From a virus: a stretch of 26,467 nt of DNA. This document shows, in pieces, positions 13,556 to 21,500 of this stretch. The stretch's first letter is position 1. Each line of letters begins with the position of its first letter. The position numbers and the translations under genes are program-made. The notes under the pieces were generated by a model. The model was given only the letters and a program-made list of their open reading frames with translations. It ran no database searches and was not told the origin of the DNA. Location of the stretch: IMG/VR virus record IMGVR_UViG_3300025705_000238, positions 1 through 26,467 of that record; one strand, 5' to 3'.

Positions 13556-15847
13556 CTATATTACACATGCGTCACAGTCGTCATCATCCATTTGACCCGG
13601 CGCTAGTTCATTGTCTTCTGCGTTGATGTCAAGCTCGCCTTGGCCATCGAATGTATTAAAGTAGTATAATTGCTTGCCGCCATATTTGTAGAACATAATA
13701 AGGTGCTGTAGCATAACACTCATTGGGATCTTTTCATCTTCAAAGAATGTTGGGTTGTAAGTAGTGTTAACGCTGATACCTTGATCGATATACTTTTGTA
13801 ACACTGCCATAATTTTTAAGTAACCTTCTGGAGACTTTTGATCCCACAGTAGGTCATATTTGCTTTTTAGTTTGTGGATACCCGGCACAACTTGTTTTAA
13901 TACGCCATGCTTGGATTGTTTAACACTTACAAAACTACGTGGCGGTTCAATGCCGTTTGTACTGTTTGAAATTTGCGCTGATGTCTCTGCCGGCATCAGT
14001 GCCATTAGTGTTGAATTACGGATACCCGTTTCTTTAAGTTGTTCACGCAATCCTGTCCAATCCATACGTTCAACGTGTGGAACCAATTCGTCAACATCTT
14101 TTTTGTATGTTTGGTTAGGGGTAATACCTTTGCCATACAATGTTTCTGGTGTGCCTGGGCATGCTCCACGTTCTGCCGCTAAATCTGCACTTGCTTTAAT
14201 TAGGTAGTAACTCCATGCTTCTGCCCACTCATCCACAAGTTCTAGGTTAGGATTCTGATACGTTGTATCATTTTTAGCAAGCCAATATGCAAAGTTAATA
14301 ATCCCAATGCCAATTGGTCGGCGCTTCATTGTGCTTAGTTCTGCGGCTAATACTGGATACTTTTGATAATCTAATAGTGCATCAAGTCCACGTACTGCCA
14401 GTTCACACGCACTCTTAAAGTCGTCAACGCCACGCATTACACCCCAATTTACAGCACTCAGTGTACAAAGACTAATTTCACCTTCTTCATCAAATTGATG
14501 GTTAAGTGGCTTAGTGGGTAGATCAATTTCACTACATAAATTACTCTGGTGTATTGGTGCAACCATTTTATCAAATGCACCATGATCATTTGCATGGTCA
14601 ACATTCATTAAGTATACACGACCAGTGTTCTTGCGCTCTTCAATAAACTGACTAAACAAGTCAATTGCTTTTATACTCTTTTTACGTAATCGTGTATTGC
14701 GCTCTGCTGTTTCGTATAAACGTTTAAATTCGTCTTGATCTTGGAAAAATGCTTCGTATAAACCAGGAACATCGCTTGGGCTGAACAATGTAATGTCTCC
14801 GCCAGTAAGCAAACGCTCATACATAAGTTTATTAAATTGTACACCATAGTCTAAATGACGTACACGATTGTCTTCAGTGCCTTTGTTGTTTTTAAGCACC
14901 AACATATCTTCTACTTCCAAGTGCCAGATTGGATAATATAATGTTGCCGCTCCACCACGAACACCACCTTGGCTACATGATTTTACAGCCGCTTGGAACA
15001 TTTTGTAGAAAGGTATAACGCCCGTGTGTGTTGCGTCTCCTTTGCGTATAGGGCTACCGATAGCTCTAATGCTACCTGCACCAATACCAATGCCTGCTTT
15101 TTGACTTACATACTTTACAACTGCACTTGACGTTGCATTAATACTATCTAAACTGTCGCCAGTTTCAATAAGCACACAACTACTAAATTGCCTTTGTGGT
15201 GTACGTACACCCGCCATTACTGGTGTGGGCAAACTAATCTCAAATGTACTCACAGCATCATAATAATCTTTAACCCAACGCATACGTGTTTCGTGCGGAT
15301 AGTCGCTAAACAATGTAGCGGCAATCAACATGTATGCCATTTGTGGTGTTTCAAATATCTCACCACTGGCACGATTTTGTACCAAATACTTTCCACGAAA
15401 CTGTTCCATGCCAACATACGCAATGCTGTTGTCACGTTCGTGCTTAATATAGTTGTTTAATTGATCCCACTCAGCTTCAGTATAGCTTGATCCTAATTCT
15501 GGATCATAAAAGCCACGCTCAGTGTTTACTTGAATCAAGCGACTGATGTGCCAAGGCTCATAATTATTGTATACCATTTTACGCAAGTGGTAATTTATAA
15601 GTCTACCTGCTACCCATTGATAGTTTGGCGTTTCTTCACTAATTAAATCAGCGGCACTTTTTATCAAAGTTTCTTGAATATCTTCACTAGTGATACCATT
15701 ATAAAATTGTATGTGACTTTTAATTTCTACTTGGCTTGGACTTACGCCGCTGATGCCTTCACATGCATGGAACACTACTTTGTGTAGTTTGTCTATATCT
15801 AAATCTTCTCGATCGCCGTCTCTTTTAATTACTTGTATGTCGCTCAT
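13556..15847 (-). CDS. nrdA: Ribonucleotide reductase class Ia, alpha subunit
   Basis: 763 residues, full length. NrdA reduces ribonucleoside diphosphates to deoxy forms. An ATP-cone (1-90, IKRDGDREDLDIDKLHKV) for activity control is present. The catalytic barrel has SSCVLIETGDSLDSI, GIGIGAGSIRAIGSPI, the radical loop QSNLCSEIDLPTKPL and ALMPAETSAQISNSTNGIEP. The C-terminal redox pair is C758/C761 in the last six residues (CDACVI). It is strikingly like the E. coli enzyme. Retaining the ATP-cone means dATP feedback may still apply. AGAGGAAAG precedes the ATG. No sigma-70 promoter lies just upstream, so transcription must come from further back (17049 or 17776). Confidence 0.96.
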   Translation of the reverse strand: MSDIQVIKRDGDREDLDIDKLHKVVFHACEGISGVSPSQVEIKSHIQFYNGITSEDIQETLIKSAADLISEETPNYQWVAGRLINYHLRKMVYNNYEPWHISRLIQVNTERGFYDPELGSSYTEAEWDQLNNYIKHERDNSIAYVGMEQFRGKYLVQNRASGEIFETPQMAYMLIAATLFSDYPHETRMRWVKDYYDAVSTFEISLPTPVMAGVRTPQRQFSSCVLIETGDSLDSINATSSAVVKYVSQKAGIGIGAGSIRAIGSPIRKGDATHTGVIPFYKMFQAAVKSCSQGGVRGGAATLYYPIWHLEVEDMLVLKNNKGTEDNRVRHLDYGVQFNKLMYERLLTGGDITLFSPSDVPGLYEAFFQDQDEFKRLYETAERNTRLRKKSIKAIDLFSQFIEERKNTGRVYLMNVDHANDHGAFDKMVAPIHQSNLCSEIDLPTKPLNHQFDEEGEISLCTLSAVNWGVMRGVDDFKSACELAVRGLDALLDYQKYPVLAAELSTMKRRPIGIGIINFAYWLAKNDTTYQNPNLELVDEWAEAWSYYLIKASADLAAERGACPGTPETLYGKGITPNQTYKKDVDELVPHVERMDWTGLREQLKETGIRNSTLMALMPAETSAQISNSTNGIEPPRSFVSVKQSKHGVLKQVVPGIHKLKSKYDLLWDQKSPEGYLKIMAVLQKYIDQGISVNTTYNPTFFEDEKIPMSVMLQHLIMFYKYGGKQLYYFNTFDGQGELDINAEDNELAPGQMDDDDCDACVI

Positions 15848-15866
15848 ATTTCGCTTTCCTCTTATC

Positions 15867-16349
15867 TTATGCTGATAGATTGTGTTTTGTTACTTCAACT
15901 ACGTCTGTACATAAAAAACTTTCTTGCACTTCAAGAGTATCTTTTACAGACGACCATTCAGCAACCTCAGTAAGGTTGTAGTTTAGTAACCAACGGCCAT
16001 CAATCAATGCTGTCATATATATATCTGAATTTGCTTGATCATACACTCTTATTATACGATTTTCTATATTTTCGTCTATATAAAAAAGTGTGTATGCCAT
16101 GCCAATTGCAGTACTAAATTTACAATAGTTGCCGCGGTGTAGCATTTCCCACACGCTTGGCCAAGTCTGAATTTCGTAAGGATCCAAACTAATATTACTC
16201 AGTGGAGCATATCTCCACCACTCACAAACATTACGACATGTGTTTAATAAGTCGTTAACGTCCAGTCCTTTTCTAAAGTCTCTCCAAGAGGCTAGCCGCT
16301 TCTGAGGAGATTCAAACCACATGGTTCTAAGCTGATTTACATTTTCCAC
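15867..16349 (-). CDS. Conserved-looking unknown protein
   Basis: 160 residues, tryptophan-rich (MWFESPQKRLASWRDFRKG, CEWWRYAPL, TWPSVWEML), soluble, with a cluster at CKFSTAIGMAYTLFYI. I do not recognise a domain. It overlaps the end of the fibre-like gene by 13 bases and precedes nrdA by 19 bases. No motif suggests an enzyme, and the placement between a structural gene and nrdA gives no clear hint. Confidence 0.75.
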   Translation of the reverse strand: MENVNQLRTMWFESPQKRLASWRDFRKGLDVNDLLNTCRNVCEWWRYAPLSNISLDPYEIQTWPSVWEMLHRGNYCKFSTAIGMAYTLFYIDENIENRIIRVYDQANSDIYMTALIDGRWLLNYNLTEVAEWSSVKDTLEVQESFLCTDVVEVTKHNLSA

Positions 16350-17023
16350 AATTTGAATGTATAATAAAGGGTTGCTGTTGAGGTCTCGTTATTGGTGTAT
16401 GTTAGTGAGAAATCACTACCATTAATGTTTCCAGCAAATGTTACATCTACGTTTGCTGTTAACGTGTTGTATTGATCATCAATATACACTGTTCCTGCAC
16501 TGCTGTCAATCAATAATCTTAGTTGACCAATGCGATAGCCTGTGCCGCCTGACAGTTTAATACTGTAGTCGATAAAAGCTGTGTCGTAAATTGATGTATC
16601 AAAACCAAACCCAGTTGCAGTACCAGCACTTGCGCTAGCAGCTAACTGTAGGTTTCCTGGACGCACTGTATCGTTAACAGTGGCAAGTTCGCTATTGAAC
16701 TTCATCGTAATTGTGCCAGCGGCTGGTGGAGAGCTAAAGGTAATAGTAGTGCCTGCAACTGTATAAGATGCCGCATTAATCAGTGTATTATCCAAATACA
16801 AAGCAGGATTTGTAATATTACTGCTTGTTAAAGGATAGTCAACACCTGTGGGTACTTGAAATACCGTCTGTGCCGCATTTCCTGTTCCAACTGTGTATTC
16901 TTCATTTCCTAAAAATAGTCGTTGTGTATCTGTTGCATAACCAAACTCGCCAGGGGCTAAGATTGGGAGGTCTGCAATATCACCTCGTCTAATTTGAATT
17001 TTACTGATTCTTGTATCTGCCAT
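16337..17023 (-). CDS. Fibre-like virion protein
   Basis: 228 residues. It opens with SKIQIRRGDIADLPILAPG followed by EFGYATDTQRLFLGN, the N-terminal module found at the base of many phage fibre and tropism proteins. The rest is Thr/Ser/Asn-rich beta sequence (SYTVAGTTITFSSPPAAG, YIDDQYNTLTANVDVTF) without charged helices, as in trimeric beta-rich fibres. A late box lies 20 bases upstream and the SD is GGAG. Probably a tail or head fibre; target unknown. Confidence 0.8.
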   Translation of the reverse strand: MADTRISKIQIRRGDIADLPILAPGEFGYATDTQRLFLGNEEYTVGTGNAAQTVFQVPTGVDYPLTSSNITNPALYLDNTLINAASYTVAGTTITFSSPPAAGTITMKFNSELATVNDTVRPGNLQLAASASAGTATGFGFDTSIYDTAFIDYSIKLSGGTGYRIGQLRLLIDSSAGTVYIDDQYNTLTANVDVTFAGNINGSDFSLTYTNNETSTATLYYTFKLWKM

Positions 17024-17042
17024 ATTTTTTCTCCACTAAACA

Positions 17043-17049
17043 TATTTAT
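17043..17049 (-). promoter_or_regulatory. T4-type late promoter (ATAAATA)
   Basis: GCATAAATATG on the minus strand. Predicted RNA start near 17037, leader about 14 bases. It may also feed 15867-16349 and the nrd operon. Confidence 0.78.
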
Positions 17050-17054
17050 GCGTC

Positions 17055-17741
17055 TTAAAGATTATAAAATTGTTCTAATCTTTTTGCCCACAATGTTTCA
17101 TAATGTTTGAACTCTTCGTCTGCTACTTCAAACAACTGCCACTCACAATCGCCACTACACATAAAAATTGCAATGTTTTGAATCTTTGAATCAAACATCT
17201 CGTTGTGTGCAATGCCGTATGCGGCGCCTTGTAGGAAATAATCTTCAATCCATTCACGCTTCTTGGGCTTGTTGGTTTGTTTAAAGTCCATGATAGTTGG
17301 TTTGCCTTTGTATATGCCAACCAAGTCAGTTGTACCAGCATACAAATTAGCGGCACACAAGTTTACTTCTGTACCCCATATTTCCTCAACATCATTTTCA
17401 ATATTGTCCACAACAACTTGTGCCATTGCTTTGGCTTGTTGATGTACCATGTTGTTGCCAGGATTATAAGTTTCGTATTCTCCCAATGCCCAATGTTCTA
17501 ATATATTGTGCATAACTGTTCCACGATTAGCGGCAGTGGTCGTAACACGCTGTGCTTCGTCCTTGCCCACACGTTTGCGCCAATTGGCTAATGCTTGTCG
17601 CTTTTCAGCTGGCTGTGTGGCACTTAGGATTGTTGTTACACTGGGTACAGGATCGCCATAGGGATTCTGATATAGACGTTTACCGTCTACTTCTGTACGC
17701 TTGAGTTCTTTATACGGGTATTTTTCATTTATTGTTAACAT
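17055..17741 (-). CDS. PD-(D/E)XK nuclease of the Cas4/RecB type
   Basis: 228 residues. Motifs appear in order: NRGTVMHNILEHW with H78, AGTTDLVGIYKGKP with D139, TIMDFKQT with D152 and K154, and the helix YFLQGAAY with the Q171-x3-Y175 signature of the RecB/Cas4 group. This is the full active site, so a working DNA nuclease is likely. There are no cysteines arranged for an iron-sulphur cluster. It may process phage DNA ends or recombination intermediates, or degrade host DNA. Its ATG is the predicted first base of RNA from the promoter at 17748-17776, no SD is visible, and no earlier in-frame start exists, so the message looks leaderless. Confidence 0.88.
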   Translation of the reverse strand: MLTINEKYPYKELKRTEVDGKRLYQNPYGDPVPSVTTILSATQPAEKRQALANWRKRVGKDEAQRVTTTAANRGTVMHNILEHWALGEYETYNPGNNMVHQQAKAMAQVVVDNIENDVEEIWGTEVNLCAANLYAGTTDLVGIYKGKPTIMDFKQTNKPKKREWIEDYFLQGAAYGIAHNEMFDSKIQNIAIFMCSGDCEWQLFEVADEEFKHYETLWAKRLEQFYNL

Positions 17742-17747
17742 AGAACT

Positions 17748-17776
17748 ATAATAACAGATAAATTATTGTGTGTCAA
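17748..17776 (-). promoter_or_regulatory. Near-consensus sigma-70 promoter
   Basis: TTGACA (17776-17771), a 17-base spacer, TATTAT (17753-17748). Predicted RNA start at 17741, the A of the nuclease ATG. Confidence 0.87.
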
Positions 17777-17793
17777 TCACAAAGTACTATTAG

Positions 17794-18414
17794 TTACCAA
17801 TAAAGTATCCACTTAAAGGTAGTTCCAGTAGTAGTGTTTGTTTGTTGTTGTATGTTGTATCCCAAGTTAGTAAAGTATAGTCTAACCTGTGTCATCTCAT
17901 CATCACTCTTACGATTGGTAACTGCACCAGTATGTACACTGTTGTAAGTTACACTGGCAGGTGCGGTTGGAGTTATTGTGCTTGCACTTAGCCCCAGGTC
18001 TGCGTTTGCAGTTCCACTACCAATTGCTACACTCCAGCTAGCTTGTTGTGGGTGTGTATAAGATAAAACTAAGTTATTGCCAGCGTCTTTACTGGCCACT
18101 AGTCCTGTTACACCAGCATCATTAATGTCGGCTACTACTGCATTTAAATTAGTTCCACTTGTACCTAATGTGATTGTAACTCCAGCAATTATTAGTGTTG
18201 GTGTGCCTGTAATTGTTGGATTACTTTGTGTTCCAGTAATTGTACTTGTTGGTGTACTCTCTGTCATAGTAGTACCATCATCTACAGTTACACTATAGTC
18301 ACCAGCATCACTGGCAACAATAACTTTGCGCATAATTGTGTTTACTTCATCAAATATATTTAATTGACTTCTAGCATGGCTACGGGCCTGTGTTTTGTTT
18401 AATTGATATGTCAT
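17794..18414 (-). CDS. Likely virion structural protein
   Basis: 206 residues, Thr/Ser-rich. A helical start (QLNKTQARSHARSQLNIFDE) leads to a beta domain with IIAGVTITLGTSGTNL then NAVVADINDAGVTGLVASKD, a pattern like the insert domain of flagellin- and hook-like proteins. The end (VRLYFTNLGYNIQQQTN) is shared in style with phage virion proteins. Its ATG overlaps the stop of the 110-residue gene by ATGA, so it belongs to the late run started at 19571. Exact role unknown. Confidence 0.75.
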   Translation of the reverse strand: MTYQLNKTQARSHARSQLNIFDEVNTIMRKVIVASDAGDYSVTVDDGTTMTESTPTSTITGTQSNPTITGTPTLIIAGVTITLGTSGTNLNAVVADINDAGVTGLVASKDAGNNLVLSYTHPQQASWSVAIGSGTANADLGLSASTITPTAPASVTYNSVHTGAVTNRKSDDEMTQVRLYFTNLGYNIQQQTNTTTGTTFKWILYW

Positions 18415-18743
18415 AATCCTAGATCCTTTTTAGCCTGCTTTTGCGCATCTTTAGTAACTTTACTTTTTTCTCTTGTTCGTGTTTTTAAATCCGCGGCACG
18501 GGTCATATCTGCGCCGCGAATTTGAATTGTTTCGCTGTTAGCGTTAGCAACTATCGGCAAGCCGTTTAGTGTTGAGAAAAGGCTATTCTTGTTAATACTG
18601 AATCCTTGGTTTTGGAGATCGAGTATAAGTTGATCAGTATCAACTGTATTCAGCCCTTCCGCACCAATAGCTGTTAGAAGCGTTACTATCGCATCTTCTA
18701 ACTCACCTTCATAATTACTTTCTACTAACTGCTTAAATCTCAT
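18411..18743 (-). CDS. Unknown protein with possible capsid-targeting N-terminus
   Basis: 110 residues. It begins MRFKQLVESNYEGELED; the L-V-E ahead of Ser fits the (L/I)-x-E cleavage rule of the T4 gp21 head protease, whose substrates carry short N-terminal targeting peptides. A helical middle is followed by a very basic tail (TRTREKSKVTKDAQKQAKKD), fitting contact with DNA. No known domain recognised. It follows the acidic 266-residue protein by one base in a late run. Confidence 0.72.
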   Translation of the reverse strand: MRFKQLVESNYEGELEDAIVTLLTAIGAEGLNTVDTDQLILDLQNQGFSINKNSLFSTLNGLPIVANANSETIQIRGADMTRAADLKTRTREKSKVTKDAQKQAKKDLGL

Positions 18744-18744
18744 A

Positions 18745-19545
18745 TTACTTTGCTCTAAACTGTGCTAGTGCGCCTTCGAGATCAGCACGGCTAACTTCGC
18801 CATTTTCGTTTACTTTAGACTGTAATTCTTCCAACATTGTATCAAATACATCTGCTGATTCAGCTTTTAGTTCACGTCCTTCTGGCTCGCCATCTGCATC
18901 TGCAGAAGCATCGTCACCGCCAAATGCATCATCGTCTGGTGCATCTGCATCCATACCAGTCATGTCAACATCATCAGCACCAATATCAGCGGCTGGCATT
19001 TCCATGTCAACTGCTGGTGCTTGACCTTGAGCACCCAAGATAGCATTTTCAACTGCTTCTTTTGTACTTTTAACTGTGTCTAATAATCCACCCAATGCTG
19101 TATCAGCTGCATTGTTGAATGCTTCCGCTTGTTCCATACCTAGTTCTGCTTTCATAGCGTCCACTAGTGGAATAAGGTCTTGCACTTGCATCTCTGCAAC
19201 ACGCTCTACCATTTTCTGTAGTTCGTCATTCATTTCTTGTGCGGCTAAAATAACCTTTGCACCTTCAACTGCTTCGTCATCCACAGCTTCACTAACATAT
19301 TCTGTTAATTCACTTTGGATTGGTGCTGGTGTCCATAATTTAAGGCTTTCAGCAATCATATGTAACCTTGTGTACTCTGTTGAGTCCTCAGTTACTTTCA
19401 TTTTATTTGTTGTGCTAGTAATAATGTCTGCAACTTTTGTTACATCCATTGCACTCATGTCAAGTTCGTAGCCATGGTTCTCTTTCAAGTACCTTTGCAT
19501 TTTTTCGAATTTTGACTGTGTTGTTTCAAAATCTTGTAAAAACAT
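18745..19545 (-). CDS. Acidic coiled-coil protein, perhaps head assembly
   Basis: 266 residues. Helical N-terminal two thirds, with AAQEMNDELQKMVERVAEMQ and QDLIPLVDAMKAELGMEQAE likely to form coiled coils. Then comes an Asp/Ala/Gly-rich linker (about 185-225, many DD and DAD repeats) and a helical C-terminus. Such very acidic, helical proteins are often scaffold or core proteins of T4-type heads, but I could not match it to gp22, gp67 or gp68. A TATAAATA late box lies 26 bases upstream and GGAG precedes the ATG. Confidence 0.78.
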   Translation of the reverse strand: MFLQDFETTQSKFEKMQRYLKENHGYELDMSAMDVTKVADIITSTTNKMKVTEDSTEYTRLHMIAESLKLWTPAPIQSELTEYVSEAVDDEAVEGAKVILAAQEMNDELQKMVERVAEMQVQDLIPLVDAMKAELGMEQAEAFNNAADTALGGLLDTVKSTKEAVENAILGAQGQAPAVDMEMPAADIGADDVDMTGMDADAPDDDAFGGDDASADADGEPEGRELKAESADVFDTMLEELQSKVNENGEVSRADLEGALAQFRAK

Positions 19546-19570
19546 TGTTCGATCTCCGTTTAGTTTACTG

Positions 19571-19578
19571 TATTTATA
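19571..19578 (-). promoter_or_regulatory. T4-type late promoter (TATAAATA)
   Basis: Exact TATAAATA on the minus strand; its TAA is the stop codon of the upstream gene (19574-20086). Predicted start near 19565, leader about 20 bases. Confidence 0.82.
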
Positions 19579-20086
19579 GAGTTTCTAGAATTTTCTCTTT
19601 AGTATTTTTTAATTTACCCAATACATTGCTGTACTTGGCTTCAAACACGTCAAGTCTTGAATAGTCTTCGTTAACATGTTTTAATTTTTGCTTATAATAA
19701 TAAGCCTCCCGGACATAACTATCGTAGTTTGCATCCAGTGATTGTATATTATTACAATCAATAGTTCGTCTGTTAAACACTAATCTTTTTGTAATACTTA
19801 ATGCACTTTCAAATAAACTTAAATCTTTATAAAGTACTTCGTCGTATTCTGTATCAACAATAGTGTAGTAATTCTTATTTAGGCCATCTATATCGACCTT
19901 TTCAACAACAATGTCATAATCACCCATACGCACACCAGTTTGTGTTCGGTGTGTATTGAGAGCCAAATATGTTTCATTACAACTGTCGCTTTCTGCGATC
20001 ATTTGTTTGGCACCATTAGTGGTGGCGTTTTCCAAACGGCGTAATAAATCAGCCATTACTTCTGTATTGCTGTAGTCAAGTGTCAT
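19574..20086 (-). CDS. Unknown protein
   Basis: 170 residues, soluble, Tyr- and Asp-rich, not recognised. The first half has a strand-like GVRMGDYDIVVEKVDIDG and YYTIVDTEYDEVLYKDL. The second half is helical (YYYKQKLKHVNEDYSRLDVF). It overlaps the 72-residue gene by ATGA and is the last gene of that coupled run. Its stop codon lies inside the next late promoter. Confidence 0.75.
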   Translation of the reverse strand: MTLDYSNTEVMADLLRRLENATTNGAKQMIAESDSCNETYLALNTHRTQTGVRMGDYDIVVEKVDIDGLNKNYYTIVDTEYDEVLYKDLSLFESALSITKRLVFNRRTIDCNNIQSLDANYDSYVREAYYYKQKLKHVNEDYSRLDVFEAKYSNVLGKLKNTKEKILETL

Positions 20087-20301
20087 GATATTAACCTATT
20101 AGTATTTCTAGTATAAAATGTTTTTCCTTCCCTAACATGTAGGTTTAGGATGCCTTTTTTACACAGCGTTTTAGCCATGTATCGCTCACGTTCATTTAAA
20201 TTATCTTTGTACACTTTGGCGTCAGTGTATTTGTCTAACCAAACACCTTCTTGTAGTGTAACAAAGGTTTCAATGCCGCCGCTGACTGTTACTGTTCTCA
20301 T
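20083..20301 (-). CDS. Small unknown protein
   Basis: 72 residues, basic at the end. It has ERERYMAKTLCKKGILNLHV followed by REGKTFYTRNTNRL, which reads like a small winged-helix unit, but this is a weak impression. ATGA overlaps on both sides tie it to its neighbours. Confidence 0.68.
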   Translation of the reverse strand: MRTVTVSGGIETFVTLQEGVWLDKYTDAKVYKDNLNERERYMAKTLCKKGILNLHVREGKTFYTRNTNRLIS

Positions 20302-20756
20302 CTGATGCCTGCCTTCTTTTTTAAATCTGCAAGCTCTGCTTCACGGTCTGCAATTTCCGTATCAACGTCTGTGTTGTCGTCTTGTCCAATTTCGTCTGCG
20401 CCACCAGTTGCTGTTTTGTTTCCGCCTGCTACTGGTTTTGTCATTGATGTTGTTTTTGTTGTACCGCCAGTTTTTTGTGTTGTAGGTCTGGTTGTTGCAG
20501 CACTTTTCAGTCCACTACGTCCTGGCAAGCTGTATTCTTCCAAGCTCATATGTTTACTTATGATGTCGCGAATTGCTTCTTCATTTTGATCATCCAGTGC
20601 TGTGTCTAATTCCAACACATCACTAAGTCCAAGTTTATCAGTAAGTGTACGAGCTTCATCGTCACTTATATCCATTACTAACACATCTTTCAACATCGCT
20701 TTTATAGCTAAATGCATCTGGTGTCCGTATTCTTCCATACCTTCAAATATTTTCAT
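20298..20756 (-). CDS. Unknown protein with a low-complexity middle
   Basis: 152 residues. Helical N-terminus (MKIFEGMEEYGHQMHLAIKA), then SDDEARTLTDKLGLSDVLEL, a Thr/Gly/Lys-rich linker (about 85-120) and an acidic helix at the end (DREAELADLKKKAG). Not recognised. The start overlaps the stop of the basic 97-residue gene by ATGA. Confidence 0.7.
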   Translation of the reverse strand: MKIFEGMEEYGHQMHLAIKAMLKDVLVMDISDDEARTLTDKLGLSDVLELDTALDDQNEEAIRDIISKHMSLEEYSLPGRSGLKSAATTRPTTQKTGGTTKTTSMTKPVAGGNKTATGGADEIGQDDNTDVDTEIADREAELADLKKKAGIR

Positions 20757-21046
20757 CTCTTATTCAACTTTGCTACCATTCTACTGGCTGGGTTAAACTT
20801 CTTAGTTCTCTTTGCCTTACGTGCCATACGGGCACCTTTCATTGCTTTTGTTCGTTTTAGCGTAAAACGCTTTTTTAAATCTATTGGAGCATTACACTGT
20901 GTTGGGTTAGCAACAACTCTGCCTTTACGCTTACCAACTGTACAGCGATATTTACGTGTCAAGCTCTTTCCAGCTCGAGCCCATACTAGTTTTGCCTCTA
21001 ATACTGTAGATACGCTTGTGTTTTCACATAATTCGGTTAAATGCAT
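20753..21046 (-). CDS. Very basic protein, probably DNA-binding
   Basis: 97 residues, extremely rich in Lys and Arg. LVWARAGKSLTRKYRCTVG is followed by KRKGRVVANPTQCNAPIDLKK, with two cysteines about 15 apart, then a long K/R-rich C-terminal part (AKRTKKFNPASRMVAKL). Proteins of this kind are common in marine T4-like phages; a DNA-binding or head-internal role is inferred from charge. Translation depends on an SD (AAGGAG) that lies in the 3' arm of a hairpin containing a late promoter (21052-21099), a T4-style timing device. Confidence 0.8.
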   Translation of the reverse strand: MHLTELCENTSVSTVLEAKLVWARAGKSLTRKYRCTVGKRKGRVVANPTQCNAPIDLKKRFTLKRTKAMKGARMARKAKRTKKFNPASRMVAKLNKR

Positions 21047-21051
21047 AGAAA

Positions 21052-21099
21052 AAAACTCCTTGCATATATTTATCTTTATGACAAATTACAAGGAGTTTT
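21052..21099 (-). promoter_or_regulatory. Hairpin holding terminator, late promoter and SD
   Basis: An 11-bp perfect inverted repeat (AAAACTCCTTG at 21052-21062, CAAGGAGTTTT at 21089-21099) closes a 26-base loop. On the minus strand the stem is followed by U residues, so it can end RNA from the upstream gene. The loop holds GATAAATA (21074-21067), a T4-type late box, with RNA predicted to start near 21061 at the SD. Only RNA begun here would have a free SD. Confidence 0.8.
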
Positions 21100-21346
21100 A
21101 CAAAAACGCCATTAGGGCGACTACAATAGTTCCTAATAGTCCACTGATGACTGTACCAGCAGCCATAATAATTACTTTATTACTGCTTTGATGTTGCTTA
21201 ATATTTTCTTCTCGCATTTCGGCGACGACAGTTGTTAGACGGTCAAGACCATCCCCTACACGATTAACTTTTTCTTCTAACACTCTATACCTCTCTTCGC
21301 AAAGATCGACATGAGCCTCTAGGTTTTCTCTTTCCAGTTGTGACAT
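21098..21346 (-). CDS. Small membrane protein with N-terminal coiled coil
   Basis: 82 residues. Residues 1-50 form a charged helix with heptads (LEEKVNRVGDGLDRLTTVV). Residues 58-81 form one hydrophobic helix (VIIMAAGTVISGLLGTIVV) ending at the C-terminus, so it is tail-anchored with most of it in the cytoplasm. This layout occurs in some phage holins and in small virion or membrane proteins; I cannot decide between these. The SD is AGGAAG. It has an unusual ~149-base leader from a TATAAATA late promoter and a terminator hairpin right after its stop. Confidence 0.8.
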   Translation of the reverse strand: MSQLERENLEAHVDLCEERYRVLEEKVNRVGDGLDRLTTVVAEMREENIKQHQSSNKVIIMAAGTVISGLLGTIVVALMAFL

Positions 21347-21495
21347 TTCTCTTCCTATTTTGTCTTCACTAACTCAGTCAGTGTTACAATAGTGTGAGTA
21401 TTGTTTTGGCCTTTTGTTAACGGAGGCTAGTGACCGACTCCGTGGGGACATTTGAAAGTGTGCCTATTTGCTTGCCTAATGGGAATCAATCCCAT
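21347..21495 (-). ncRNA. Long structured leader RNA, unknown type
   Basis: From the late promoter at 21501-21508 to the ATG at 21346 about 149 bases are transcribed. The RNA can fold into three hairpins: AUGGGA/UCCCAU (21496-21480), CGGAG/CUCCG (21442-21421) and CACUGAC/GUUAGUG with a UGA loop (21384-21368). It is clearly more GC-rich than its surroundings and has no open frame of note. I recognise no known riboswitch class. Confidence 0.45.
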
Positions 21496-21500
21496 ACACC

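Noticed and set aside
12412-15847. Possible intron or homing endonuclease in nrdA/nrdB, as in some T4-like phages
   Set aside because: Both genes are continuous, full length and keep all motifs.
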